Below, one piece after another: positions 1 to 8,559 of a stretch of DNA of 64,000 bases. Source of the stretch: Atlantibacter sp. RC6 (GTDB taxonomy: Bacteria; Pseudomonadota; Gammaproteobacteria; Enterobacterales; Enterobacteriaceae); assembly GCF_014193285.1 (NCBI RefSeq), contig NZ_JACHZE010000001.1:806001-870000 (forward strand), in the 5' to 3' direction. Every line of letters begins with the position of its first letter. Positions within the stretch are counted from its first letter, which is position 1. The notes beneath the pieces were generated by a model, which was not told the origin of the DNA, did not search any database, and saw only the letters and a list, made by a program, of their open reading frames with translations. Made by a program: the position numbers and the translations under genes.

Positions 1-194
1 TCTTTACCCAGGAACCCGCCCACGGTGACGTCGATACCTAAATCTTTGAGCACTTTGGCGACGTTAATCCCTTTACCCGCCGCATGCAGGCCGGTAGTAC
101 GTACCAGGTTTACTTCGCCGCGCTCGATGTCTGCGCAGTAGCCGACCAGGTCATAGGCCGGGTTGAGGGTAATGGTGGCGACACGTCTGCTCAT
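1..194 (-). CDS. fruK: 1-phosphofructokinase FruK, N-terminal fragment
   Basis: Only the first ~64 codons lie in the window; the gene continues beyond base 1. The protein begins [16 protein letters not shown] and contains the glycine-rich [15 protein letters not shown] segment typical of PfkB-family sugar kinases. FruK phosphorylates fructose-1-phosphate to fructose-1,6-bisphosphate in the cytoplasm. Its ATG (192-194) overlaps the fruB stop codon in an ATGA arrangement, so translation is probably coupled to fruB within the fruBKA operon. Identity rests on this N-terminus plus operon position. Confidence 0.93.
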   Translation of the reverse strand, partial: MSRRVATITLNPAYDLVGYCADIERGEVNLVRTTGLHAAGKGINVAKVLKDLGIDVTVGGFLGK

Positions 195-1324
195 GCTGCG
201 CCCTCCCCAAGACCGGCGGCGATGGCGTCGCCAATCGCTTTCAGCGCCTGTTCAGCATCTTCGCCCTGGGCGGTGAAGCGCAGACGGTGGCCCTGCTTCA
301 CGCCCAGCGCTACCACTTTCATCAGGCTGCGGCCGTTTGCCGGTTTGCCGCTACCGTCGAGGTTGGTAACGGTAATCTCGCTGTTAAATTGTTTAACGGT
401 GTTCACCAGAACGGTGCCAGGACGGGCATGCAGACCGTGCTCGTTACGTACCACGAACTCCGCGCTCAGCACGTCGTCCAGCGGCGCGTCGTCGCTGGTC
501 AGCAGCGCCAGCAGGGTTGCGCCATCGGCTTTCACCAGACGGTCGGCTTTCTGGTTGATAATCAAATCGCTTACACGCTTCAGCACATTAACCGGCTGGC
601 TGTCCGCCATAGCGACGGTCAACAGCATCGCCACGCTCTGCCCGTCGAACTCAAACGGCGTCGCGCTGCGGCTGACGGCGATGGCGCTCGTCAGGTTGCC
701 TTCCGCGCTGTCGTTCAACCAGATGCCGTGGCCGAGATTGAGTGGGGTATCGTTGATAACATTGCTGACAAAGCGGCTGTCTACCGCGCCAACCGCTTTC
801 AGGCGGCCCGCGTTCAGCGCCTGGAGCGTGGTCAAATCAGCGGCGACGACGTCGAGTTGCACGGTATCGTTATCCAGTTTCAATGAGGCCTGCTGTTTTT
901 CACCCATCAGCAGAGCACGCAACTCTTCCGCGCTGGAGGCATTTTTCAGCTGTTCAGCCACGTCGTCATCGCTCAGCACGTGGGTAAGCTGACGCAGTAA
1001 ACCCAGGTGCTCATCGGAGCTGGCGGCGATGCCGATGGCGACATACGCGGTCTGCCCTTCGCCCCACGCAATCCCCTGCGGGAACTGAAACACTTTGACG
1101 CCGGTTTTCAGCACCTGATCGCGCGTATCCGTGGTGCCGTGAGGAATGGCGATACCATTGCCTAAATAGGTGGACGTTTGCAGTTCACGGGCCAACATAC
1201 CGTTGACGTAGCCGTCAGCCACGTTGCCGGCCTGCGCCAGCGCGGCCGCAACCTGGCGGATCGCCTCGTCTTTGCTCCCGGCGCTGGCGCCAGGGTGTAT
1301 ATCTTGCACAGATAACTGGAACAT
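191..1324 (-). CDS. fruB: Fructose PTS diphosphoryl transfer protein FruB (EIIA-HPr/FPr)
   Basis: A 377-residue cytoplasmic phosphocarrier, close to the E. coli length of 376. The N-terminal EIIA(Fru) domain (about 1-145) carries the phosphorylated histidine in the motif [11 protein letters not shown] central domain follows, and the C-terminal HPr-like domain (about 285-377) has the histidine motif [11 protein letters not shown]. It relays phosphate from Enzyme I to FruA during fructose uptake. The start at 1324 is chosen because an AGGAGA ribosome site lies just upstream and the protein then begins [12 protein letters not shown] as in E. coli; a longer in-frame extension to 1366 has no such support. 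First gene of fruB-fruK, likely repressed by Cra. Confidence 0.97.
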   Translation of the reverse strand: MFQLSVQDIHPGASAGSKDEAIRQVAAALAQAGNVADGYVNGMLARELQTSTYLGNGIAIPHGTTDTRDQVLKTGVKVFQFPQGIAWGEGQTAYVAIGIAASSDEHLGLLRQLTHVLSDDDVAEQLKNASSAEELRALLMGEKQQASLKLDNDTVQLDVVAADLTTLQALNAGRLKAVGAVDSRFVSNVINDTPLNLGHGIWLNDSAEGNLTSAIAVSRSATPFEFDGQSVAMLLTVAMADSQPVNVLKRVSDLIINQKADRLVKADGATLLALLTSDDAPLDDVLSAEFVVRNEHGLHARPGTVLVNTVKQFNSEITVTNLDGSGKPANGRSLMKVVALGVKQGHRLRFTAQGEDAEQALKAIGDAIAAGLGEGAA

Positions 1325-1346
1325 AACTCTCCTCGCTCGCTGAAAT

Positions 1347-1424
1347 TGAATCGTTTCAGCCATCATGAGAAAAAATGCGCCCTCTCAATGTGGCAAGCCA
1401 ATAAGACGACGCTGAAACGTTTCG
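1347..1424 (-). promoter_or_regulatory. Two Cra (FruR)-like operators upstream of fruB
   Basis: Two near-palindromes resembling the Cra consensus TGAAACGTTTCA are visible: TGAATCGTTTCAG at 1347-1359 and GCTGAAACGTTTCG at 1411-1424. Paired Cra operators ahead of fruBKA are established in enteric bacteria, where fructose-1-phosphate relieves repression. The match and position are seen; regulation here is inferred from the family. Confidence 0.85.
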
Positions 1425-1499
1425 CGAGTGTGGAGGCATCCGGGAAAACTGGCAAGAATTGTTGTTAACCGGATGTCAGATTTTTGAGTTTCCGCACAT

Positions 1500-1571
1500 T
1501 TCAGCGCCTGAAAACTGAACTTAGCTGAAATTATTCTGGTAAGTTCAGCAGAACTTCAGCACGGTTTCAGC
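1500..1571 (+). repeat. Helically phased TTCAGC hexamers upstream of setB
   Basis: TTCAGC occurs at 1500, 1544, 1555 and 1566, with intervals of 44, 11 and 11 bases, so all four are on one ~11-base register. An inverse copy, GCTGAA, lies at 1524-1529. The block is about 100 bases ahead of setB and 75-150 bases from the upstream Cra-like site of fruB. It looks like a multi-site operator, but no regulator can be assigned from sequence. Confidence 0.6.
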
Positions 1572-1674
1572 AGTGAAACTGCGGTTCAAAAAAGCAAGGA
1601 ATTGACCTGACACCCTGTTTATTTGCTGCCGCTGAGCGTAAACTGCGCACCTTCCTTAAACCTGAAGCTCCCAC

Positions 1675-2856
1675 ATGTCTAACAACACCACCGCACTCCC
1701 CCCACGCACGTTTGATATCACGTCCGCGTCTTTCTTAATTGTGGCCTTTTTGACCGGAATTGCTGGCGCATTGCAAACGCCGACGCTGAGCCTGTTTCTT
1801 ACCACCGAAGTTCATGCGCGTCCGGCGATGGTCGGGTTCTTCTTTAGCGGCAGCGCGATTATCGGCATTATGGTGAGCCAGTTCCTGGCGGGGCGTTCAG
1901 ATAAGAAAGGCGACCGTAAATCATTGATTTTCGCCTGCTGCCTGTTGGGCGCGCTCGCCAGCCTGCTGTTCGCCTGGAACCGCAACTACTTCGTGCTGCT
2001 GTTTATCGGGGTGTTCCTGAGCAGCTTTGGCTCAACGGCTAACCCGCAGATGTTCGCCCTCGCCAGAGAGCATGCCGATAAGACCGGGCGCGAAGCGGTG
2101 ATGTTCAGTTCGATTCTGCGCGCCCAGGTGTCGCTGGCGTGGGTGATTGGCCCGCCGATCGCCTATGCGCTGGCGATGGGTTTCGGTTTTGATGTGATGT
2201 ACATCAGCGCGGCCTTCGCCTATGTGCTGTGCGGGGCGATAGTCTGGTTTTTGCTGCCGTCGATGCGCAAATCGCCGGTGCCGGTGAGTGGCAAACTCGA
2301 AGCGCCGCGTAGCAACCGCCGTGACGCCCTGCTGCTGTTCGCCGCCTGTACCCTGATGTGGGGCACCAACAGTCTCTATATCATCAATATGCCGCTCTAC
2401 ATCATTAACGAGCTGCACTATCCGGAAAAACTGGCGGGGATCATGATGGGAACGGCGGCCGGGCTGGAAATCCCAACCATGCTGATTGCCGGTTACTATG
2501 CCAGACGCTGCGGCAAACGCTTCCTGATGCGCATCGCCACCGTCGCCGGGCTGCTGTTTTATATCGGCATGCTGACGTTCCACCACCCCATCGTGCTGCT
2601 GGGGATGCAATTGCTGAACGCCATCTATATTGGGATTCTGGCGGGTATCGGTATGCTCTATTTTCAGGATTTAATGCCCGGTCAGGCGGGGTCCGCCACC
2701 ACGCTTTATACTAATACCACCCGCGTCGGCTGGATTATTGCCGGATCGATGGCCGGGATCATTGCTGAAATCTGGAACTACCACAGCGTGTTCTACGTTG
2801 GGCTGGCGATGATCGTGCTGACGCTGTGGTGTTTGCTGCGGATCAAGGACGTTTAA
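1675..2856 (+). CDS. setB: Sugar efflux transporter SetB (MFS)
   Basis: A 393-residue inner-membrane protein of the major facilitator superfamily with about 12 hydrophobic segments. It matches E. coli SetB along its length, including the loop-2/3 motif [12 protein letters not shown] and the segment [25 protein letters not shown] (written here only to identify the loop near residues 116-140). SetB exports glucosides, lactose and related sugars. It is transcribed divergently from fruBK, and the 350-base gap holds Cra-like sites and phased TTCAGC repeats. Its stop codon overlaps the end of the convergent yeiW by a few bases. Confidence 0.95.
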   Translation: MSNNTTALPPRTFDITSASFLIVAFLTGIAGALQTPTLSLFLTTEVHARPAMVGFFFSGSAIIGIMVSQFLAGRSDKKGDRKSLIFACCLLGALASLLFAWNRNYFVLLFIGVFLSSFGSTANPQMFALAREHADKTGREAVMFSSILRAQVSLAWVIGPPIAYALAMGFGFDVMYISAAFAYVLCGAIVWFLLPSMRKSPVPVSGKLEAPRSNRRDALLLFAACTLMWGTNSLYIINMPLYIINELHYPEKLAGIMMGTAAGLEIPTMLIAGYYARRCGKRFLMRIATVAGLLFYIGMLTFHHPIVLLGMQLLNAIYIGILAGIGMLYFQDLMPGQAGSATTLYTNTTRVGWIIAGSMAGIIAEIWNYHSVFYVGLAMIVLTLWCLLRIKDV

Positions 2857-3107
2857 GGCGCGGTCTGCGCCTCCAGCCAGATCAGGTACTGCATCGCCTG
2901 ATGGCGCGCGTCGCCGCACATCTCCCGCGATGGTTTTAACCCCGCGCATACCGCCGGGCGCAGCGGCGACAGGAAGATTTTGCAGCGCTGATGTTCATCA
3001 AGCTGCACACAAGGGGTATTGGCCGGTTTGCCCTGAGGCATACCCGGAATGGGAGTGGAAATAGAGGGCGCGGTACAGCATGCGCCGCAATCTGGGCGGC
3101 ATTCCAT
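2853..3107 (-). CDS. yeiW: UPF0153 cysteine-cluster protein YeiW
   Basis: An 84-residue protein, the same length as E. coli YeiW, starting [11 protein letters not shown]. It contains a CxxxCxxCC cluster and further cysteines ([22 protein letters not shown]), as in the YkgJ/YeiW putative zinc- or iron-cluster family; function is unknown. The start at 3107 is preferred over an upstream in-frame ATG at 3212 because GGAG precedes it at normal spacing and the family begins there. It is convergent with setB and divergent from efpL. Confidence 0.85.
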   Translation of the reverse strand: MECRPDCGACCTAPSISTPIPGMPQGKPANTPCVQLDEHQRCKIFLSPLRPAVCAGLKPSREMCGDARHQAMQYLIWLEAQTAP

Positions 3108-3262
3108 TCGGGGCTCCGGGTCAGTATCGAGCGGCGACTTTAACAGGCTGTCGCCCCTGGCACTATGACTTTTACAGCAAATACAAATCCGCTTGCCACA
3201 ATCGCAAGCCACGAGTAGTTTGACGCGATCTTTTATAAGACCCTATTAACAGGATTTTCCCA

Positions 3263-3835
3263 ATGCCAAGAGCAAACGAAATAAAGAAAGGTATGGTTCT
3301 CAATTACAACGGCAAGTTGCTGTTGGTGAAAGACATTGATATCCAGGCGCCGAGCGCCCGTGGTGCCGCCACACTGTACAAAATGCGCTTCTCTGATGTG
3401 CGCACCGGCCTGAAAGTGGAAGAACGCTTCAAGGGCGATGATATCGTCGATACCGTCAGCCTGACCCGCCGCTTCGTGAATTTCTCCTACGTAGACGGCA
3501 ACGAATACGTGTTTATGGATGCGGAAGACTACACGCCGTTTATCTTCAACAAAGAGCAGATTGAAGACGAGCTGCTGTTTATTCCTGAAGGCGGTATGCC
3601 GGATATGCAGGTGCTGACCTGGGACGAACAGCTGCTGGCGTTGGAACTGCCGCAGACGGTGGATCTGGAAATCGTCGAAACCTCTCCGGGTATTAAAGGC
3701 GCGTCCGCCAGCGCCCGCACCAAGCCCGCTACGCTGTCCACCGGTCTGGTGATTCAGGTGCCGGAATACCTGAGCAATGGCGATAAAATTCGTGTGCATA
3801 TCCCTGAACGCCGCTATATGGGCCGTGCCGATTAA
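3263..3835 (+). CDS. efpL: Elongation factor P-like protein EfpL (YeiP)
   Basis: A 190-residue protein with the three beta-barrel domains of the EF-P/eIF5A family: KOW-like domain at 1-60, central OB domain, C-terminal OB domain. The tip loop carries Arg33 ([12 protein letters not shown]) in place of the lysine modified in EF-P, which marks the YeiP/EfpL branch. EfpL binds stalled ribosomes and helps relieve pausing at particular proline-containing motifs. It is a single gene with its own rho-independent terminator at 3845-3869. Confidence 0.95.
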   Translation: MPRANEIKKGMVLNYNGKLLLVKDIDIQAPSARGAATLYKMRFSDVRTGLKVEERFKGDDIVDTVSLTRRFVNFSYVDGNEYVFMDAEDYTPFIFNKEQIEDELLFIPEGGMPDMQVLTWDEQLLALELPQTVDLEIVETSPGIKGASASARTKPATLSTGLVIQVPEYLSNGDKIRVHIPERRYMGRAD

Positions 3836-3844
3836 GCATTCCCT

Positions 3845-3869
3845 CAGGGGCAGCAATGCCCCTGTTTGT
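3845..3869 (+). terminator. Rho-independent terminator after efpL
   Basis: Perfect 8-bp stem CAGGGGCA/TGCCCCTG (3845-3852 and 3857-3864) with a GCAA tetraloop, followed by a short T-rich tail. It lies ten bases past the efpL stop. Confidence 0.85.
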
Positions 3870-4083
3870 TACTATCCCGTTATTAAATCGATTTAGCCTG
3901 CATTTTCCTTCAAAAGTTATTATACCAATTAACCTCAGCACTTTGCCTTTCTGTTCCCATGCCCGGCGTTATTGCATGATCCCCTTCACAGTCTACAGAT
4001 TATCCCGGCACACCAATTCACATTGCTGTCGTATAACTTTACACTGGTGATGTTAATTAATGGTTAATCAGGTAAAGCAAACA

Positions 4084-5550
4084 ATGAAAAACCTCGCCAC
4101 CGCAACGCTTCCAGCCGACGTGCAGACGCCGGATTACGACCGCAGCGCGCTGAAAAGCCGCATTGTGCATCTCGGCTTCGGCGCGTTTCACCGCGCGCAC
4201 CAGGCGTTACTGACGGACCGGGTGCTGCGCAAAAACGGCGGCGACTGGGGGATTTGCGAAATCAGCCTGTTCAGCGGCGATACATTGATGAGCGCGCTGC
4301 GCGAGCAGGATCATCTGTTTACCGTGCTGGAAAAAGGCGCTGACGGGAATACCGCGATTGTGGTTGGCGCAGTGAACGAATGTCTGAATGCGAAGCTGGA
4401 CGGCCTTGAGGCCATTATTGAGAAGTTTTGCGAGCCGCAGGTGGCGATCGTCTCCCTGACTATTACCGAGAAAGGCTACTGCATCGACCCGGCCAGCGGG
4501 CAGCTTGATGCGACCAACGAACGCATTATCCACGATCTGGAAAACCCGCATGCCCCGCACTCTGCGCCCGGCTTGCTGGTGGAAGCGCTGGCGCGACGCC
4601 AGGCGCGCGGGCTTAATCCCTTTACCGTACTGTCATGCGATAACATTCCGGAAAACGGCCACGTGGTACGCCAGGCGGTGATCGGCATGGCGCAAAAGCG
4701 CTCGCCAGCGCTGGCGGAATGGATTGCGCAACACGTTTCCTTCCCGGCCACCATGGTGGACCGCATCGTTCCCGCCGCCACGCCGGAATCGCTACAGGAG
4801 ATCAGCGATATTCTGGGCGTCAACGATCCATGCGCCATCAGCGCCGAGCCGTTTATTCAGTGGGTAGTGGAAGATAATTTCGTCGCAGGCCGCCCGGAAT
4901 GGGAGGCCACTGGCGTTCAGCTGGTTGATGACGTGCTGCCCTGGGAGCAGATGAAGCTGAGAATGCTCAATGGCAGCCATTCGTTCCTTGCCTGGCTGGG
5001 CTATCTGGCGGGCTATAAACATATCTCCGACTGTATGCGAGACGAGAATTTCAAAACCGCCGCCCGCAAGTTGATGCTGACTGAGCAGGCCCCGACGCTG
5101 CACATTACCGGCGTGGATTTAACCGCCTATGCCGACAGCCTGATCGCGCGCTTCAGCAATCCGGCGTTAAAGCATCAGACCTGGCAAATCGCAATGGACG
5201 GCAGTCAGAAACTGCCGCAGCGTATGCTCGACAGTATTCGCTGGCATCTGGCCAACGGCGGCGACTGGTCATTGCTGGCGCTGGGCGTGGCGGGCTGGAT
5301 GCGCTACGTCAGCGGCGTGGATGACAGCGGCGCGCCGATTGATATCCGCGATCCGCTGGTAGATAAAATCCGTGCGCAGGTCGAGAAAAGCAGCGAGGAC
5401 ACGCGCGTGGAGGCGTTGCTCAGTCTGAAAGAGATCTTCGGTCAGGATCTGCCTGCTAATCCGGTGTTTATCCATACCCTGAAAGCGGCCTGGCAGAACC
5501 TGTGCCGCAGCGGCGCGCGCGACGCCGTAGCACGCCTGGCGCGTCGTTAA
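4084..5550 (+). CDS. yeiQ: Mannitol dehydrogenase-family oxidoreductase YeiQ (fructuronate reductase-like)
   Basis: A 488-residue cytoplasmic NAD(P)-dependent oxidoreductase of the polyol/mannitol dehydrogenase family. The N-terminal Rossmann region contains HLGFGAFHRAHQALLTD, and the C-terminal catalytic domain has the family signature KLRMLNGSHSFLAWLG (lysine, asparagine and histidine as catalytic residues). It is related to UxuB and UxaB; the physiological substrate of YeiQ is not settled. The start at 4084 gives the E. coli length and follows an AGGTAA site; an upstream ATG at 4060 lacks one. yeiR follows in the same direction. Confidence 0.92.
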   Translation: MKNLATATLPADVQTPDYDRSALKSRIVHLGFGAFHRAHQALLTDRVLRKNGGDWGICEISLFSGDTLMSALREQDHLFTVLEKGADGNTAIVVGAVNECLNAKLDGLEAIIEKFCEPQVAIVSLTITEKGYCIDPASGQLDATNERIIHDLENPHAPHSAPGLLVEALARRQARGLNPFTVLSCDNIPENGHVVRQAVIGMAQKRSPALAEWIAQHVSFPATMVDRIVPAATPESLQEISDILGVNDPCAISAEPFIQWVVEDNFVAGRPEWEATGVQLVDDVLPWEQMKLRMLNGSHSFLAWLGYLAGYKHISDCMRDENFKTAARKLMLTEQAPTLHITGVDLTAYADSLIARFSNPALKHQTWQIAMDGSQKLPQRMLDSIRWHLANGGDWSLLALGVAGWMRYVSGVDDSGAPIDIRDPLVDKIRAQVEKSSEDTRVEALLSLKEIFGQDLPANPVFIHTLKAAWQNLCRSGARDAVARLARR

Positions 5551-5668
5551 TCCCTGGTTTTGGGGAGCAAATGTGCTCCCCCTCTTCTCTTTGTCCTCGT
5601 TTTTCGCCAGGATGACCGGCTACACTTTGTTATCGCTTTTTGCGATTGAGTTTCGCCAGGAGTCCGCT

Positions 5669-6646
5669 GTGACTAAAACCAACCTCATTACCGGCTTTCT
5701 CGGCAGCGGTAAAACCACCACCATTCTTCATCTGTTAGCCAATAAAGACCCCGCTGAGAAATGGGCGGTACTGGTGAATGAATTTGGCGAAGTGGGCATT
5801 GACGGCGCCCTGCTGGCCGATAGCGGCGCATTGTTGAAAGAGATCCCCGGCGGCTGCATGTGCTGCGTAAATGGCTTACCGATGCAGGTCGGTCTTAATA
5901 CCCTGCTGCGCCAGGGTAAACCCGACCGGCTGCTGATTGAACCCACCGGGCTGGGGCATCCAAAACAGATCCTCGATATTCTGACCGCGCCGGTTTACGA
6001 GCCGTGGATTGACCTGCGCGCCACGCTGTGCCTGCTGGATGCCCGTCAGTTGCTGGAGCCGCAATACGTCGATAATGATAACTTCCGCGATCAATTGGCC
6101 TCCGCCGACATTATTATCGCCAACAAGCAGGACCGCGCCGACGCCGCCGCGCTGCAGGCGCTGGAACAGTGGCAGGAAAGCCACGCTGATAACCGTCAGA
6201 TCGTGGTCGCTACCCAGGGGCGCATTGACAACGCGCTGCTTGACGCGCCGCGCCGTAACACCCGCGAATTGCCCTCCAGCCCGGAGCACAGTCACGCCCA
6301 TCCCTCATCGCGTGGTTTAGCGGCATTGAATTTAGCCAGCCACCAGCGCTGGCGACGTAACCTGAACCAGGGCCAGGGCTATCATGCCTGCGGCTGGATC
6401 TTTGACAGCGAAACGGTGTTCGATACCATCGGCCTGCTGGAATGGGCGCGTCTGGCGCCGGTGGACCGGGTCAAGGGCGTGATGCGTATTCCGGAGGGGC
6501 TGGTGCGAATTAACCGCCAGGGTCTGGATTTGCATATCGAAACCCAAAACGTCGCGCCGCCGGATAGCCGCATCGAGCTGATTCACCACGATCAAGCCGA
6601 CTGGAATGCCCTGCAATCAAGTTTGTTGAAGATTCGTTTAAGTTAG
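5669..6646 (+). CDS. yeiR: Zinc-binding G3E-family GTPase YeiR
   Basis: A 325-residue COG0523/G3E GTPase. Visible motifs are the Walker A loop GFLGSGKTT, the metal-binding GGCMCCVNG (CxCC), and the nucleotide-base motif NKQD. A short histidine patch (SPEHSHAHPSS) precedes the C-terminal CobW-like domain. Family members act in zinc or other metal homeostasis, probably as metallochaperones. A GTG start at 5669 is chosen: CAGGAG lies just ahead, the protein begins (M)TKTNLITGF as in E. coli, and the upstream extension to 5573 has no homologous counterpart. Confidence 0.93.
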   Translation: MTKTNLITGFLGSGKTTTILHLLANKDPAEKWAVLVNEFGEVGIDGALLADSGALLKEIPGGCMCCVNGLPMQVGLNTLLRQGKPDRLLIEPTGLGHPKQILDILTAPVYEPWIDLRATLCLLDARQLLEPQYVDNDNFRDQLASADIIIANKQDRADAAALQALEQWQESHADNRQIVVATQGRIDNALLDAPRRNTRELPSSPEHSHAHPSSRGLAALNLASHQRWRRNLNQGQGYHACGWIFDSETVFDTIGLLEWARLAPVDRVKGVMRIPEGLVRINRQGLDLHIETQNVAPPDSRIELIHHDQADWNALQSSLLKIRLS

Positions 6647-6692
6647 CCCGACTAACGTGGCCCGGGTGTAATCTGCAACTGTGATAAAGATC

Positions 6693-7406
6693 ATGAAAAC
6701 GCGTCTCCCTCTTATCGTGCTATTGAATATCGCCGGCCTTGCGCTGTTTTTTTCGTGGATGCTGCCGGTAAACCACGGATTCTGGTTTCCCATTGATTCG
6801 GGAATATTCCATTATTTCAATAGCCTGCTGGTAGAGAGTCGCGCGTTTTTATGGTTGGTGGCGATCACCAACAATCGCGCCTTTGACGGGTTTTCGCTGG
6901 TGGCGATGGGGTTGCTGATGCTGTGGTACTGGCTAAAGCAGACGCCGTATGGCCGCCGCCAGATTGTCATCATGGGTGTGGTCATGTTGCTGACGGCGGT
7001 GGTGCTGAACCAGATCGGCCAACAACTGCCGGTACAGCGTCACAGCCCGACGCTGTTTTTCACCGATATCCATCGGGTCAGCGAGTTGCTCAACATTCCC
7101 ACTAAAGACGCCTCGAAAGACAGTTTCCCGGGTGATCATGGGATGATGCTGATGATCTTTTGTGGATTCATGCTGCGCTATTTCGGCGCGCGGGCCTTTG
7201 CTATTTCCCTGGTTATTTTTGTGGTTTTTTCCCTGCCGCGCATGATGATTGGCGCGCACTGGTTTACCGATATATTCGTGGGATCGTTATCCGTAATTTT
7301 AGTAGGGCTTCCATGGGTACTATTAACGCCGCTAAGCGATAAAATAATCACGCAGTTGAACTATTATTTACCGGGTAAGAATAAACAGATTCCGAATAGT
7401 CAGTAA
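6693..7406 (+). CDS. lpxT: Lipid A 1-diphosphate synthase LpxT
   Basis: A 237-residue inner-membrane PAP2-family phosphotransferase, identical in length to E. coli LpxT (YeiU). The phosphatase signature is visible as KDASKDSFPGDHG in the middle and PRMMIGAHWFTDI near the C-terminus, between hydrophobic segments. LpxT moves the distal phosphate of undecaprenyl diphosphate onto lipid A at the periplasmic face. ATG 6693 aligns with the E. coli N-terminus; a GTG at 6681 is an alternative start four codons upstream. Confidence 0.94.
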   Translation: MKTRLPLIVLLNIAGLALFFSWMLPVNHGFWFPIDSGIFHYFNSLLVESRAFLWLVAITNNRAFDGFSLVAMGLLMLWYWLKQTPYGRRQIVIMGVVMLLTAVVLNQIGQQLPVQRHSPTLFFTDIHRVSELLNIPTKDASKDSFPGDHGMMLMIFCGFMLRYFGARAFAISLVIFVVFSLPRMMIGAHWFTDIFVGSLSVILVGLPWVLLTPLSDKIITQLNYYLPGKNKQIPNSQ

Positions 7407-7421
7407 ATTGTTCAGAAAATA

Positions 7422-7459
7422 AACCGCCATTTGCGGCTTTAGCAAGGGCGGTTTTTTAT
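7422..7459 (+). terminator. Terminator after lpxT
   Basis: Stem AACCGCC/GGCGGTT (7422-7428 and 7447-7453) around an 18-base loop that contains a smaller GC hairpin, ending in a run of T. Confidence 0.75.
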
Positions 7460-7820
7460 TGCGCATCGAAATTTAGCTTAAATAGTAAACGCAAAATTTG
7501 TCATGAAAATGAAATGCTTGCTTATTTTTACCGCAGAAATGTTACGTAATTGTTTAAATATAATTTTTGTTTTTTAACATCACAAATTCTTATAAAAAAT
7601 CGGATAAAAGCTCTCGCCATGGGGGTGTTGATCGGGTAATCTCGGTTTCGCTTTGTTGGCAAACGGTTAAATAGTGGCTCATGAGTAATCTTAGTGTGCG
7701 TTAATCCACATTTTTGCACATCCGGAATTGTCTCATCCCGCCTCGCTAATTAGTCTCGTCACGTTTGGCATTTTTTATAACGATATTTGTCGTTAAGGAC
7801 TTCAAGGGAAAATAAACAAC
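7460..7820. other. AT-rich intergenic region ahead of mepS
   Basis: About 360 bases of AT-rich DNA without a credible gene. A minus-strand frame at 7528-7719 lacks a convincing ribosome site and protein character. The last 60 bases should hold the mepS promoter and leader; AAGGGAAA lies about ten bases before the mepS ATG. Nothing else recognisable is seen. Confidence 0.5.
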
Positions 7821-8390
7821 ATGGTCACATCTCAACCGATTGTGAGATATTTCTTGCGGGTAATCCCTGCGATTGCAGTTGCGGTACTGCTCTCCGCTTG
7901 TAGCTCCACCAACACCGCAAAGAATATGCATTCTGAGACGCATGCAGTTGGCAGTAACGATAGTTTTTTACTGCAAGCCTCTCAGGATGAATTTGAACAG
8001 ATGGTTCGTTCAGTCGATATCAAATCGCGCTTAATGGACCAGTACGCTAGCTGGAAAGGCGTGCGCTATCGCCTTGGCGGCAGCACCCGTAGTGGCATTG
8101 ATTGCTCCGGTTTTGTGCAGCGTACCTTCCGTGAACAGTTTGGTTTAGAGCTGCCGCGTTCAACTTACGAACAGCAGGAAATGGGTAAACATATTTCCCG
8201 CAACGGCTTACGTACCGGCGATTTGGTACTGTTCCGCGCAGGCTCTACGGGGCGCCACGTGGGTATCTATATCGGGAATAACCAGTTCGTTCATGCATCA
8301 ACCAGCAGCGGCGTTGTGATTTCCAGCATGGATGAGCCCTACTGGAACAAGCGCTACAATGAAGCGCGACGCGTACTGACCCGCAGTTAA
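7821..8390 (+). CDS. mepS: Murein DD-endopeptidase/LD-carboxypeptidase MepS (Spr)
   Basis: A 189-residue outer-membrane lipoprotein. The signal peptide ends in the lipobox LLSAC (lipidated Cys27), followed by an NlpC/P60 domain with the catalytic cysteine at 95 (GIDCSGF) and histidines at 146 (GRHVGIY) and 158 (FVHAS). MepS cuts meso-Dap-D-Ala cross-links so that new peptidoglycan strands can be inserted; in E. coli it is controlled by NlpI-Prc proteolysis. Single gene with a strong terminator downstream. Confidence 0.97.
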   Translation: MVTSQPIVRYFLRVIPAIAVAVLLSACSSTNTAKNMHSETHAVGSNDSFLLQASQDEFEQMVRSVDIKSRLMDQYASWKGVRYRLGGSTRSGIDCSGFVQRTFREQFGLELPRSTYEQQEMGKHISRNGLRTGDLVLFRAGSTGRHVGIYIGNNQFVHASTSSGVVISSMDEPYWNKRYNEARRVLTRS

Positions 8391-8436
8391 TCTTGTTGCC
8401 AGCTTCCCTTGGCTGTCCCAACAGATATCATTCAAC

Positions 8437-8466
8437 AAAAAACGCTGCCCCGGCAGCGTTTTTTGT
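8437..8466 (+). terminator. Rho-independent terminator after mepS
   Basis: Stem AACGCTGCC/GGCAGCGTT (8441-8449 and 8452-8460), flanked by A and T runs, so it could work in both directions. Confidence 0.9.
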
Positions 8467-8559
8467 TTGCCGTACACACCGCGCTCACGCCTTTCATTAA
8501 CCAGGTTATAGTGTCAGGTAACACCTCCCCCTTACGATGAGCACAGAGAGCCTCGCAGG

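Noticed and set aside
84..992. Long plus-strand open frame opposite fruB
   Set aside because: It lies fully antisense to fruB, has no ribosome site and has Ser/Ala/Thr-biased, unnatural composition. It is an antisense shadow of a GC-rich gene.
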